Shown one piece after another: positions 8,293-16,955 of a stretch of DNA of 64,000 nt. Source of the DNA: Pseudoalteromonas sp. P1-25 (lineage in GTDB: Bacteria > Pseudomonadota > Gammaproteobacteria > Enterobacterales > Alteromonadaceae). How positions within the stretch are numbered: the first letter of the stretch is position 1; each line of letters starts with the position of its first letter. The stretch covers positions 1-64,000 of the forward strand of contig NZ_LKDW01000012.1 in NCBI RefSeq assembly GCF_001401805.1, in the 5' to 3' direction. The position numbers were made by a program, and so were the translations under genes. The notes beneath the pieces are model-generated. The model did not search any database. It saw only the letters and a program-made list of their open reading frames with translations, and was not told where the DNA came from.

Positions 8293-10182
8293 TTAAACGT
8301 CGTCCTCATCTTGGCTAAATAAAGCATCAATAAAGTCATCGCTTTTAAATGCGCGCAAATCATCAATACCTTCACCCACACCAATGTAACGAATAGGAAT
8401 ATTAAACTTGTCTGCAACAGCAAATATAACCCCACCTTTAGCTGTACCATCAAGTTTTGAAAGGGTAATACCGGTTAAACCAACACACTGATTAAATAGG
8501 TTGACTTGGCTGATTGCATTTTGACCTGTACCAGCATCAATAGTTAGCATAACTTCATGCGGCGCATCAGGGTCAATTTTCTTCATTACGCGGGCTATTT
8601 TTTCAAGCTCTTGCATAAGGTTATCTTTATTTTGCAACCGCCCTGCTGTATCAGCGATTAACACATCAACATTGCGTGCTTTAGCGGCTTGAAATGCGTC
8701 AAACACTACTGAAGCACTATCTGCGCCAGTATGCTGGGCAATCACAGGAATGCTGTTACGCTCTCCCCACACTTGCAGCTGCTCTACTGCTGCTGCACGG
8801 AACGTATCACCTGCGGCCAACATAACTGACTTACCTTCATTTTGAAACTGCTTAGCCAACTTACCAATAGTGGTTGTTTTACCTACGCCGTTTACCCCTA
8901 CCATTAATATAACAAATGGTTTTTTATCTGTGTTTACAACAAGCGGTTGCTCTGCTGTTTTAAGCATGGTGGCCATTTCTTGCTTCATAAGCTCATAAAG
9001 CGCATCGCCATCTTTAAGCTGTTTTCGATCGGCGGCATCAGTTAGGCTATCAATCAGCTTCATGGTGGTATCAACACCTAAGTCGGCGGTAAGAAGCTGT
9101 GTTTCTAGATCTTCAAATAGATCGTCATCTATTTTTTTACCACTAAAAATAGAGGCAAAGCCAGAGCCTATATTTACACGGGTTTTTAATAGCCCTTTTT
9201 TAAGACGTGAAAAAAATCCCTCTTTTTTAGGCTTTTCAGCAAGTTTAGCCTCTTCTTTTGCAAGCTCTGCCGTAATACGTTCTTGCTCTATACGCTCAGC
9301 CTCTGCTTGCTCTGCTGCAATACGTTCATGCTCCAAACGTTCAGCTTCGGCCTCTGCAGCAATACGCGCTTGCTCTAAGCACTCCGCCTCTGCTTGCTCT
9401 GCTGCAATACGTTCTTGCTCTAAACGCTCAGCTTCTGCTTGTTCTGCTGCAATACGTTCTTGCTCTAAACGCTCAACTTCGGCCTCTGCAGCTATACGCT
9501 CTTGCTCTAAGCGCTCAGCCTTTGCTTGTTCTGCAGCAATACGTTCTTGCTCTAAGCGCTCAGCTTCTGCTTGTTCTGCTGCAATACGTTCTTGCTCTGC
9601 ACGTTCAGCTTCTGCCTGTTCTTGTGCAATACGCTGTTGTTCTAGGCGTTCAGCTTCTACCTGCTCTGCAGCTATACGTTCTTGCTCTAAACGCATTTGC
9701 GCTTCTTGCTCTGCTAAACGAGCTTCTTGGGCTTGTTGTTGCGCCTGTGCTTCAGCTTGCTCTTTGGCAAGTAACTCAGCGTTGGCTTTTTCAATTGCTA
9801 ATTTTTCATCTTGCTCAGCTTGCTCGCGCTCTTGGTTTAGACGTTGCTGCTCTGCGCGCTGAGCAGCTACACGCTCTTGCTCTAAGCGCATTTGCGCTTC
9901 TTGCTCTGCTAAACGTGCAGCGTGTGCTTGTTGTTGCGCCTGTGCCTCAGCTTGCTCTTTTGCAAGCAACTCAGCGTTCGCTTTTTCAATAGCCAAACGC
10001 TCTTCTTGGGCTTTTTCAGCAGCGATACGCGCTTGTTCTTCACGCTCTGCCTCGGCCTTTTCTGCCGCTAAGCGCTCAGCTTCTTGTTGCTGAGCTAATG
10101 CCTGTTGTTTATCAGCTTCTGCTTGTTTTTTATCTGACTTACCAAAACCGAGCCAAGACATGAATTTACTTTTTTTTGCCAT
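8293..10182 (-). CDS. ftsY: Signal recognition particle receptor FtsY with extended repetitive N-domain
   Basis: GTPase receptor that docks SRP-ribosome complexes at the inner membrane. At 629 residues it is longer than the E. coli protein (497). Residues about 20-315 are an acidic Ala/Glu/Gln/Arg-rich coiled coil. A 45-residue segment starting LAIEKANAELLAKEQ occurs twice (from residues 63 and 128). From about 169 to 304 there are nine near-identical 14/15-residue units of the type IAAEQAEAERLEQER. The NG domain starts near 322: G1 GVNGVGKTT (429-437), AGDTFRAAA, DTAGR (511-515) and TLSKLDG. It is divergent from rsmD, the usual arrangement. A start at ATG 10182 gives a basic MAKKSKFMSWLGFGK membrane-binding tip. 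Confidence 0.96.
   Translation of the reverse strand: MAKKSKFMSWLGFGKSDKKQAEADKQQALAQQQEAERLAAEKAEAEREEQARIAAEKAQEERLAIEKANAELLAKEQAEAQAQQQAHAARLAEQEAQMRLEQERVAAQRAEQQRLNQEREQAEQDEKLAIEKANAELLAKEQAEAQAQQQAQEARLAEQEAQMRLEQERIAAEQVEAERLEQQRIAQEQAEAERAEQERIAAEQAEAERLEQERIAAEQAKAERLEQERIAAEAEVERLEQERIAAEQAEAERLEQERIAAEQAEAECLEQARIAAEAEAERLEHERIAAEQAEAERIEQERITAELAKEEAKLAEKPKKEGFFSRLKKGLLKTRVNIGSGFASIFSGKKIDDDLFEDLETQLLTADLGVDTTMKLIDSLTDAADRKQLKDGDALYELMKQEMATMLKTAEQPLVVNTDKKPFVILMVGVNGVGKTTTIGKLAKQFQNEGKSVMLAAGDTFRAAAVEQLQVWGERNSIPVIAQHTGADSASVVFDAFQAAKARNVDVLIADTAGRLQNKDNLMQELEKIARVMKKIDPDAPHEVMLTIDAGTGQNAISQVNLFNQCVGLTGITLSKLDGTAKGGVIFAVADKFNIPIRYIGVGEGIDDLRAFKSDDFIDALFSQDEDDV
9271..9675 (-). 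repeat. Tandem 45-nt (42-nt) repeats inside ftsY
   Basis: About nine in-frame units of 45 or 42 nt encode the motif IAAEQAEAERLEQER and variants; the 42-nt units lack one Gln codon. Every unit length is a multiple of three, so copy-number change by slippage or recombination would keep the frame. The repetitiveness also produces long open frames on the opposite strand that are artefacts. Confidence 0.85.
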
Positions 10183-10389
10183 ACTTGCTAATAACCACTT
10201 ATAAAAATCTGATAAACTAAAATTTGAAATAGCTTGGTGTGGCTCAGCAACACGTGCCGGCCAATCAACCGTTCAAAACGTAAGTGCTAAATAGTAACAC
10301 TTTTAATGCGGTTGAAAAATGAAGCTAAACGTAAACTACGTACAATATTATCTGAGCTAGATCCCATATACCATTTTTTAGTGACCTAA

Positions 10390-10995
10390 ATGAGAAAAAA
10401 AGCAGCGAAAAATAAAGCAATTAGCAAATCTACTGACGGCTTTATTAGAGTAATTAGCGGGCAGTTTCGTGGCCGTAAACTACCGGTAAAAAATGTAGAA
10501 GGGCTTCGCCCAACAACAGACCGTATTAAAGAAACCGTGTTTAATTGGTTAATGCAAGATACACGCGATGCAACTGTGTTAGACTGCTATGCAGGCTCAG
10601 GCGGATTAGGCTTTGAAGCATTGTCTCGATTTGCTAAAAACACGACTTTTATCGAATTAGACGCATTAGCTGCGAAGCAAATTGAACAAAACATTTGCAC
10701 ATTAGACCTTAACAACGCTCAGGTAGTACAAACCAACTCGCTCTCATATTTAGCGCAAAAGAACATAAATCAACCATTCGATTTAGTTTTTGTTGACCCA
10801 CCATTTCGTAAAAATTTAGCGCAAAGTAGCTGTGATTTATTAGAAAATAACCAATGGCTTAGTCAAGATGCACTTATTTATGTTGAGGTAGAAATAGAGC
10901 TAAGCAACTTTTCACCCCCAAATAACTGGTTGTTAATAAAAGAAAAAAAAGCTGGGCAAGTGTTCTGCCGGTTATACCAACGCCAGTCAAATTAA
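10390..10995 (+). CDS. rsmD: 16S rRNA (guanine966-N2)-methyltransferase
   Basis: Methylates G966 of 16S rRNA. The 201-residue protein begins with a basic tail and then the family opening RVISGQFRGRKLPV. It carries the SAM-binding motif LDCYAGSGGLGFEALSR (about residues 58-74) and the catalytic FVDPPF. Divergent orientation from ftsY is the standard gammaproteobacterial arrangement. The 207-nt gap upstream must hold promoters for both genes; I could not assign them firmly. Confidence 0.94.
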   Translation: MRKKAAKNKAISKSTDGFIRVISGQFRGRKLPVKNVEGLRPTTDRIKETVFNWLMQDTRDATVLDCYAGSGGLGFEALSRFAKNTTFIELDALAAKQIEQNICTLDLNNAQVVQTNSLSYLAQKNINQPFDLVFVDPPFRKNLAQSSCDLLENNQWLSQDALIYVEVEIELSNFSPPNNWLLIKEKKAGQVFCRLYQRQSN

Positions 10996-11039
10996 CAGTA
11001 TTTAAGCCGCTGCATTTCTGTTAATATTATCCTTTACAT

Positions 11040-11076
11040 ATGGTGCTGCTTCGGATTACAATACCGCACCATTTTT
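11040..11076 (+). terminator. Probable terminator after rsmD
   Basis: ATGGTGC and GCACCAT flank a 19-nt loop and are followed by TTTT. The loop is large, so the call is moderate. Confidence 0.5.
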
Positions 11077-11083
11077 GAACCAC

Positions 11084-11121
11084 TTGATCAATGTTTGATC
11101 AACTTGAGCAACGCTCATAAT
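11084..11121 (+). promoter_or_regulatory. Paired TTGATCAA palindromes and candidate promoter of rpsU
   Basis: Two identical palindromes, TTGATCAA, lie at 11084-11091 and 11095-11102, 11 bp apart and therefore on the same DNA face. A -10-like CATAAT lies at 11116-11121; TTTGAT at 11094-11099 would be its -35 with a 16-nt spacer. The second palindrome would then overlap the -35, so a dimeric regulator could act here. Which regulator is unknown. Confidence 0.45.
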
Positions 11122-11140
11122 TTAGGTAGGTGAATTTTTA

Positions 11141-11356
11141 ATGCCAGTAATTAAAGTAAGAGAGAACGAACCGTTTGACGTAGCACTTCGTCGCTTCAAG
11201 CGTTCATGTGAAAAAGCAGGTATCCTTTCAGAAGTTCGTCGTCGCGAGCACTATGAAAAGCCAACAGCTGAGCGTAAGCGTAAAAAAGCTGCAGCGGTTA
11301 AGCGTCACATGAAGAAGCTTTCTCGCGATAACGCACGTCGCGTTAAATTATACTAA
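11141..11356 (+). CDS. rpsU: 30S ribosomal protein S21
   Basis: Small basic ribosomal protein of the 30S platform, 71 residues, the usual length. It matches the family from [21 protein letters not shown] to the Arg/Lys-rich end [10 protein letters not shown]. It opens the macromolecular-synthesis cluster (rpsU, then dnaG and rpoD), here with yqeY inserted after it, as in many marine gammaproteobacteria. AGGTAGGTG upstream may serve as the ribosome binding site. Confidence 0.98.
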
Positions 11357-11376
11357 TCGTATTTGGTCTTGTATAA

Positions 11377-11823
11377 ATGAGCCTTTTAATAACGCTAAAA
11401 GATGCGCAAAAAGATGCGATGAGAGCAAAAGACAAACAACGTCTTAACCCTATTCGCATGGTGCTTGCCGCAATTAAGCAACGTGAAATTGACGAGCAAA
11501 TAACACTCGACGACGCAGGTATTACCTCCGTTATAGTGAAGCTTGTTAAACAACGTCGTGACTCTTACACTCAGTACAAAGATGCTGGGCGTGAAGATTT
11601 AGCCGAAATTGAAGCCAATGAGATCGCAGCACTAGAAACTTTTTTACCTCAACAACTGAGTGAAGAAGAAATTGTTGCCCTTATTGATGCGGCTATTGCT
11701 GATACTAATGCAGCAGGTATGCAAGACATGGGTAAAGTAATGGGCATAATCAAAAGCAAAGCCGAAGGACGTGCCGATATGGGCAAGCTTTCTGGTTTAA
11801 TTAAGCACCGATTAACAGCCTAA
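11377..11823 (+). CDS. GatB/YqeY domain protein
   Basis: A 148-residue free-standing YqeY-type protein, related to the C-terminal tRNA-binding tail of the GatB amidotransferase subunit. Family features are LKDAQKDAMRAKDKQRLNPIRM at the start, the helical QREIDEQ region, QLSEEEI and the C-terminal MGKVMGIIK...DMGKLSGLIK. Its exact role is not settled. It starts 20 nt after rpsU and is followed by a strong terminator, so rpsU and yqeY form one transcription unit separable from dnaG. Confidence 0.93.
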   Translation: MSLLITLKDAQKDAMRAKDKQRLNPIRMVLAAIKQREIDEQITLDDAGITSVIVKLVKQRRDSYTQYKDAGREDLAEIEANEIAALETFLPQQLSEEEIVALIDAAIADTNAAGMQDMGKVMGIIKSKAEGRADMGKLSGLIKHRLTA

Positions 11824-11854
11824 TACCCCCACATACATAAAGTATGATTCAAGT

Positions 11855-11880
11855 AAACCGAGCCCTGTGCTCGGTTTCTT
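11855..11880 (+). terminator. Terminator after yqeY
   Basis: AAACCGAGC and GCTCGGTTT pair perfectly over a 5-nt loop and are followed by a T-rich tail. It would limit read-through from rpsU-yqeY into dnaG. Confidence 0.85.
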
Positions 11881-11891
11881 CGTTTATAGAG

Positions 11892-11916
11892 CTAGCACTC
11901 ATTTTAGAGTGAGCAA
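11892..11916 (+). promoter_or_regulatory. CIRCE-like inverted repeat upstream of dnaG (non-canonical spacing)
   Basis: CTAGCACTC and GAGTGAGCAA are separated by 6 nt. The left arm matches a CIRCE arm at 8 of 9 positions, but the right arm is poor and the spacer is 3 nt short. It is reported because a perfect CIRCE exists elsewhere in the window; binding by HrcA is doubtful. Confidence 0.25.
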
Positions 11917-12002
11917 TACTTTAAACACACTATACCTCTTTTATAAATGCACGCATTGTGTTGAAATTACACCTCACCAATTGTTAGGACTACTTACAAA
12001 AC

Positions 12003-13754
12003 ATGGCTGGAAAGATCCCACGAAATTTTATTGACGATTTACTCGCCAGAACAGATATTGTAGAGCTAATAGACTCTAAGGTTGGTCTTAAAAAAGCAGG
12101 CAAAGACTACCAAGCTTGCTGCCCTTTCCATAACGAGAAGTCTCCCTCGTTTACTGTTTCTCAAGATAAACAGTTTTACCACTGCTTTGGCTGTGGTGCT
12201 AATGGCAATGCTATTTCGTTTGTTATGGAGTACGACAAGCTTGAGTTTGTTGATGCCATAGAAGAGCTCGCTAGCCTTTTAAATTTAGATGTGCCTCGAG
12301 AGAATGGCAACAGCTCAGCCCCAGAGCGCACGGCAGCACAAAAACGCTCAGACTACGATTTAATGTTACACGCAGCACGCTTTTACCAGCACCAATTAAA
12401 GCACCATAGCAACTCTGCTACGGTAATTGATTACGTAAAAGGACGTGGTTTAAGCGGCGAAACAGTTAAAAAGTTTATGATTGGTTATGCGCCGAGCGAA
12501 TGGGAAGCGCTTTGCCAGCAACTTGGCCGAACAAAAGAACAAAAAGAGCAATTAGTTGAGCTTAAGCTTGCCTCTGAAAAGACACCAGGCAGGCAGTTTG
12601 ATTTTTTCCGCGACCGTTTAATGTTTCCTATTCGTGATAAACGTGGCCGTGTTATCGCCTTTGGTGGGCGTGTTATGCAAGCCGACCAAGGGCCAAAATA
12701 CCTAAACTCACCAGAGACCCGTATTTTTCATAAGGGTTTTGAGCTCTATGGTCTTTATGAGGCAAAACAAGCGCATAAAAAACTTGAACATGTACTCATT
12801 GTAGAAGGTTACATGGATGTAGTTGCGCTTGCTGAGCAAGGAATAGAATACGCAGTGGCAGCTCTTGGTACAGCTACGACAAGCGAGCATATGCATACGC
12901 TATTTAGGACCACCGACAAGGTTATTTGTTGTTACGATGGTGACCGAGCGGGCCGCGATGCAGCTTGGCGAGCACTTGAAAACGCCTTGCCCTATTTAAA
13001 CGATGGCAAAGCCCTGCATTTTGTATTTTTACCCGATGGCGAAGACCCAGATTCACTAGTACAACAAGAAGGTAAAACACAGTTTGAGCAACGCTTAAGC
13101 CAAGCAGATGACTTCACTAAAGTGCTGTTTAATAAACTTAGCCAAGAAGTAGACCTAACACTCGACTCTGGGAAAGCTAAATTATTGAGTGCTGCATTGC
13201 CGTTAATTGAAAAAATTCCGAGTGAATTTTACCAAGAGAATATTTTAGAGCAATTAGGTCGTTTAATTGGCCGTACGCGTGAGCAATTAAACAGCCGATT
13301 AAAAACCCCTAAACAGCAACAAGCGGTTGAGCGTAAATTTAAAATTACCCCTATGCGACAGGCTATTGGTATTTTAATTCAGCACCCACAGTTAGCTAAA
13401 AGTGTGCCTTACTTACCAGAGCTTGCTCAAATGAACATAGCCGGCATAGGTTTGCTACTGCGCTTACAAGAGCGCGCACTGCAAAAAGATAATGCAAACA
13501 CAGCAGTTTTACTCGAATCATTTAGAGATTCCGAGGATTACGAACCGCTAGTAAAGCTTGCCACATGGCAGCACCAAATTAGTGATGAGCGTTTAGAGAC
13601 TGTTTTTCAAAATACTTTTAAATTTATTGAAGATCAGTGTTTAAATTATCGACTAGAGACCCTATTAATAAAGGACAAGACACAGGGCTTATCAAGTGAT
13701 GAAAAACTCGAATGTCATTTACTTATGACAGCGCTAAAAGCGAGTAACGGCTAG
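12003..13754 (+). CDS. dnaG: DNA primase
   Basis: Synthesises RNA primers for replication. The 583-residue protein has an N-terminal CHC2 zinc finger (CCPFHNEKSPSF...FHCFGCG type, about residues 40-64), the DnaG catalytic core with TOPRIM motifs VEGYMDV and CYDGDRAGRDAA, and a C-terminal DnaB-interacting helical region. The ATG at 12003 gives the family start MAGKIPRNFIDDLLARTDIV. It sits between yqeY and rpoD, each separated by a gap with its own signals. Confidence 0.97.
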   Translation: MAGKIPRNFIDDLLARTDIVELIDSKVGLKKAGKDYQACCPFHNEKSPSFTVSQDKQFYHCFGCGANGNAISFVMEYDKLEFVDAIEELASLLNLDVPRENGNSSAPERTAAQKRSDYDLMLHAARFYQHQLKHHSNSATVIDYVKGRGLSGETVKKFMIGYAPSEWEALCQQLGRTKEQKEQLVELKLASEKTPGRQFDFFRDRLMFPIRDKRGRVIAFGGRVMQADQGPKYLNSPETRIFHKGFELYGLYEAKQAHKKLEHVLIVEGYMDVVALAEQGIEYAVAALGTATTSEHMHTLFRTTDKVICCYDGDRAGRDAAWRALENALPYLNDGKALHFVFLPDGEDPDSLVQQEGKTQFEQRLSQADDFTKVLFNKLSQEVDLTLDSGKAKLLSAALPLIEKIPSEFYQENILEQLGRLIGRTREQLNSRLKTPKQQQAVERKFKITPMRQAIGILIQHPQLAKSVPYLPELAQMNIAGIGLLLRLQERALQKDNANTAVLLESFRDSEDYEPLVKLATWQHQISDERLETVFQNTFKFIEDQCLNYRLETLLIKDKTQGLSSDEKLECHLLMTALKASNG

Positions 13755-13771
13755 TCAGACTTGATTTAAAC

Positions 13772-13780
13772 TGTTATACT
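13772..13780 (+). promoter_or_regulatory. Extended -10 promoter of rpoD
   Basis: TGTTATACT has the extended -10 form (TG, one base, TATACT). No -35 hexamer is convincing at 17 nt. It would start a transcript about 90 nt upstream of the rpoD ATG, independent of dnaG. Confidence 0.5.
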
Positions 13781-13877
13781 GTGCTATTCACTGCGTCACA
13801 TTATTAAAGTTAGTTAAAGGCTAATTCTATGATGACGCCTGTTGTATCAACTTATCAGAGTGGAAGAAACAATCTCT

Positions 13878-15725
13878 ATGGATCCAACTCCTCAGTCACA
13901 ATTAAAACTTCTGATTCAAAAAGGTAAAGAGCAAGGCTACTTAACTTTTGCTGAAGTAAATGATCACCTTCCACAAGACATAATCGACTCAGATCAAGTA
14001 GAAGATATCATTAGCATGATTAATGACATGGGTATTAAGGTTAGCGAAAATGCGCCTGATGCTGATGAATTAATGATGCAAGAAACCACGACAGACGAAG
14101 ACGCAGCAGAAGCTGCTGCTGCAGCCCTTGCAACTGTAGAAAAAGAAATTGGCCGTACTACTGACCCAGTGCGCATGTACATGCGTGAAATGGGTACTGT
14201 GGAACTTCTTACTCGTGAAGGCGAAATTGTAATCGCTAAACGCATTGAAGAAGGTATCAACCAGGTACAAATTTCTGTTGCCGAATACCCAGAAGCAATC
14301 ACTTACCTACTCGAGCAGTGGGATAAGTTCGAAGCAGAAGAAATGCGCCTAAGCGACATTATTTCTGGCTTTTTCGATCCTAACGAAGACGAAGCACAAA
14401 TCTCTGCGACACACATTGGTTCTGAATTAAGTGAAGAGCAACTTGATGAAGACGATGATGAAGATGACAAAGACAGCGATGATGATGAAGACGAAGAAGA
14501 AGTAGATACAGGCCCTGATCCAGAGGAAGCCCGTGTTCACTTTGAAAACTTACGTGATTTATACATTAAGGCTCGTACTACATTTGATGAAAAAGGGCGT
14601 TCGCACCCAGATTCTCAAGCCGCTATTTTTGAGATTGGCGAGCTTTTCAGAACCTTTAAATTAGTACCAAAACAGTTTGATCGCATGGTAAATAACATGC
14701 GAGAAATGATGGACAGAGTGCGTGTTCAAGAACGCCTTATCATGAAACAAGCTGTACAAATAGCTAAGCTACCTAAGAAAACGTTTATTAAGCATTTTGC
14801 TAATAACGAGACAGACACAGCATGGCTAGACCTAGAAATTGCTGCTAACGAAAAACACTCAGCTAAACTTGAGCAAGTGAAGCCTGAAATTATTCGTTGC
14901 ATTCAAAAGCTATGTGTTATTGAAGAAAGCACAGGCTTAAGCATTGAGCGTATTAAAGACATAAACCGTCGTATGAGCATTGGTGAAGCAAAAGCGCGCC
15001 GTGCGAAAAAAGAGATGGTTGAAGCTAACTTACGTCTTGTAATCTCAATTGCTAAAAAATACACAAACCGTGGTTTACAATTCTTAGATCTAATCCAAGA
15101 AGGTAACATTGGCTTGATGAAAGCGGTAGATAAGTTTGAATACCGCCGTGGTTATAAGTTCTCAACTTACGCTACGTGGTGGATTCGCCAAGCGATTACT
15201 CGCTCAATTGCTGACCAAGCAAGAACAATCCGTATTCCGGTACATATGATAGAAACGATTAATAAACTTAACCGTATTTCTCGTCAAATGTTACAAGAAA
15301 TGGGTCGTGAGCCAAATCCAGAAGAATTAGCAGAACGCATGATGATGCCTGAGGATAAAATCCGTAAGGTACTTAAAATTGCCAAAGAGCCAATTTCAAT
15401 GGAAACCCCAATCGGTGATGATGAAGATTCGCACTTAGGTGACTTTATCGAAGATACTACTATTGATTCGCCTATCGACTCGGCAACAATGGAGTCTCTT
15501 CGTGGCGCGACAAACGATGTGTTAGCGGGCTTAACAGCACGTGAAGCTAAAGTATTACGTATGCGTTTTGGTATTGATATGAATACCGACCACACCTTAG
15601 AAGAAGTAGGTAAACAGTTTGACGTAACCCGTGAGCGTATTCGTCAAATAGAAGCGAAAGCACTGCGTAAATTACGCCACCCTTCTCGCTCAGACTTACT
15701 AAAAAGCTTTTTAGACGCTAAATAA
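13878..15725 (+). CDS. rpoD: RNA polymerase primary sigma factor (sigma-70)
   Basis: Housekeeping sigma factor. The start chosen is the ATG at 13878 ([21 protein letters not shown]), preceded by GGAAG; a TTG 36 nt upstream would add an unrelated dozen residues. The 615 residues match the usual length. Region 1.1 is followed by region 1.2 ([21 protein letters not shown]), a non-conserved region with a very acidic run (about 190-220), region 2 ([34 protein letters not shown]), region 3 and region 4.2 ([27 protein letters not shown]). A strong terminator follows. Confidence 0.98.
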   Translation: MDPTPQSQLKLLIQKGKEQGYLTFAEVNDHLPQDIIDSDQVEDIISMINDMGIKVSENAPDADELMMQETTTDEDAAEAAAAALATVEKEIGRTTDPVRMYMREMGTVELLTREGEIVIAKRIEEGINQVQISVAEYPEAITYLLEQWDKFEAEEMRLSDIISGFFDPNEDEAQISATHIGSELSEEQLDEDDDEDDKDSDDDEDEEEVDTGPDPEEARVHFENLRDLYIKARTTFDEKGRSHPDSQAAIFEIGELFRTFKLVPKQFDRMVNNMREMMDRVRVQERLIMKQAVQIAKLPKKTFIKHFANNETDTAWLDLEIAANEKHSAKLEQVKPEIIRCIQKLCVIEESTGLSIERIKDINRRMSIGEAKARRAKKEMVEANLRLVISIAKKYTNRGLQFLDLIQEGNIGLMKAVDKFEYRRGYKFSTYATWWIRQAITRSIADQARTIRIPVHMIETINKLNRISRQMLQEMGREPNPEELAERMMMPEDKIRKVLKIAKEPISMETPIGDDEDSHLGDFIEDTTIDSPIDSATMESLRGATNDVLAGLTAREAKVLRMRFGIDMNTDHTLEEVGKQFDVTRERIRQIEAKALRKLRHPSRSDLLKSFLDAK

Positions 15726-15745
15726 TTTAGCGCTTCTTATAAACT

Positions 15746-15772
15746 AAAAAGGCCGCTGTAGCGGCCTTTTTT
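15746..15772 (+). terminator. Terminator after rpoD
   Basis: AAAAAGGCCGC and GCGGCCTTTTTT pair perfectly over a 4-nt TGTA loop. It closes the rpsU-dnaG-rpoD cluster, 20 nt before the prmA start. Confidence 0.92.
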
Positions 15773-15791
15773 CTATTTAAAGGAAACAACC

Positions 15792-16673
15792 ATGGCTTGG
15801 ATCCAAATCCGTATCAATGCCAATGCTGCAACCGCAGATGCAGTGAGTGACTTATTAATGGAAGCAGGCAGTGCCTCTGTTACTTTTATTGACGCTAAAG
15901 ATACACCTATTTATGAGCCTAAAATTGGCACCGTTGAGTTTTGGGCCGATACCACTGTAATTGGTCTTTTTGAAGCCAATCATGATATGAACAGCGTAAT
16001 TGCACTACTTAAACGTCATGATGAAATTAAAGACACGCTAGTATACAAAATTGAGCAACTTGAAGATAAAGACTGGGAGCGTGAGTGGATGGATAACTTT
16101 CACCCCATCCAGTTCGGTGAAAAACTGTGGATATGCCCAAGCTGGCGCGAAATTCCAGACCCAGATGCAGTCAATGTATTGCTCGACCCAGGCCTTGCGT
16201 TTGGTACGGGTACACATGCAACAACAGCACTATGCCTAAAATGGCTAGAAAGCCAAGATTTAAGCGGTAAAACAGTGGTTGATTTTGGGTGTGGATCGGG
16301 AATCTTAGGCATTGCAGCCATCAAACTTGGTGCAGAGCGCATGATAGGTATTGATATCGACCCGCAAGCGCTTGAAGCAAGCTTAGATAACGCACAACGT
16401 AATGGCGTAGCCGATAAGCTTGAGGTATACCTGCCAGAAAACCAGCCTGAGTTTAGTGCTGATATTGTAGTAGCTAATATTTTAGCGCAGCCGCTGCGTG
16501 AGCTTCACAGTGTAATTTTGGGTTTACTAAAGCCTGGTGGCAAAATTGCTATGTCGGGCATATTAGAAGAACAAGCTCAATCCGTTGCCGATATTTACGC
16601 ACCGTTTATTAAGCTTGATGATATTGCACTAGAGGGTGATTGGACCCGTGTAAGCGGTACAAAAAATAGCTAG
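15792..16673 (+). CDS. prmA: Ribosomal protein L11 methyltransferase
   Basis: SAM-dependent trimethylation of ribosomal protein L11. The 293-residue protein has the N-terminal L11-recognition domain ([22 protein letters not shown]), the signature [17 protein letters not shown] motif [18 protein letters not shown] and motif NILAQPL. It begins 20 nt after the rpoD terminator with an AAAGGAA site, so some read-through expression is likely. In many relatives prmA is directly followed by dusB-fis; here a terminator and a new promoter separate them. Confidence 0.96.
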   Translation: MAWIQIRINANAATADAVSDLLMEAGSASVTFIDAKDTPIYEPKIGTVEFWADTTVIGLFEANHDMNSVIALLKRHDEIKDTLVYKIEQLEDKDWEREWMDNFHPIQFGEKLWICPSWREIPDPDAVNVLLDPGLAFGTGTHATTALCLKWLESQDLSGKTVVDFGCGSGILGIAAIKLGAERMIGIDIDPQALEASLDNAQRNGVADKLEVYLPENQPEFSADIVVANILAQPLRELHSVILGLLKPGGKIAMSGILEEQAQSVADIYAPFIKLDDIALEGDWTRVSGTKNS

Positions 16674-16717
16674 CCTCATACATTTATAAATTTAGAGTTT
16701 TAACTCAAAACTTGCAT

Positions 16718-16752
16718 GTAAAGCCTGTATTTAACAGGCTTTACTATTTTTT
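16718..16752 (+). terminator. Terminator after prmA
   Basis: GTAAAGCCTG and CAGGCTTTAC pair perfectly over a 7-nt loop and are followed by TATTTTTTT. Confidence 0.88.
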
Positions 16753-16894
16753 TACAGTTAAAAAATTAGCCCGCATCATTTGGCAAAATTATTTTTTGCT
16801 TAAATTTCAAACAAATCAACCCGCTTGTCATGCGGTTATCAAAAGTCAATACGAAAAGGGCAAAAAAAAGTCACTTTTGTTCAATTTATAGCCT

Positions 16895-16931
16895 TTGATT
16901 TTTCCTAAAAAAACCGTAAACTTAGCGCCCC
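16895..16931 (+). promoter_or_regulatory. Predicted growth-rate-type promoter of dusB-fis
   Basis: TTGATT (16895-16900), a 16-nt spacer and TAAACT (16917-16922) are followed by the GC-rich discriminator TAGCGCCCC. GC-rich discriminators mark promoters under stringent control, as known for the fis promoter of enterobacteria. A start near 16929-16931 would exclude translation from the TTG at 16932. The 140 nt upstream are strongly AT-rich, as is common before Fis-controlled promoters. Confidence 0.55.
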
Positions 16932-16955
16932 TTGAAAAGAGGCCTATTGAATACA

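Noticed and set aside
9062-9862. Long plus-strand open frame rich in Ala, Ser, Cys and Arg
   Set aside because: It is antisense to the repetitive ftsY N-domain; its composition is the mirror of the 45-nt repeats and it has no start signals.
9522-9992. Second plus-strand open frame over ftsY, rich in Leu, Ala and Val
   Set aside because: Same cause: a third frame of the ftsY repeats without stops.
13842-13877. Longer rpoD start at TTG 13842
   Set aside because: The ATG at 13878 has a GGAAG site and matches the family N-terminus.
13994-14302. Minus-strand open frames over the 5' part of rpoD
   Set aside because: Antisense to conserved sigma-70 sequence, with no recognisable product.
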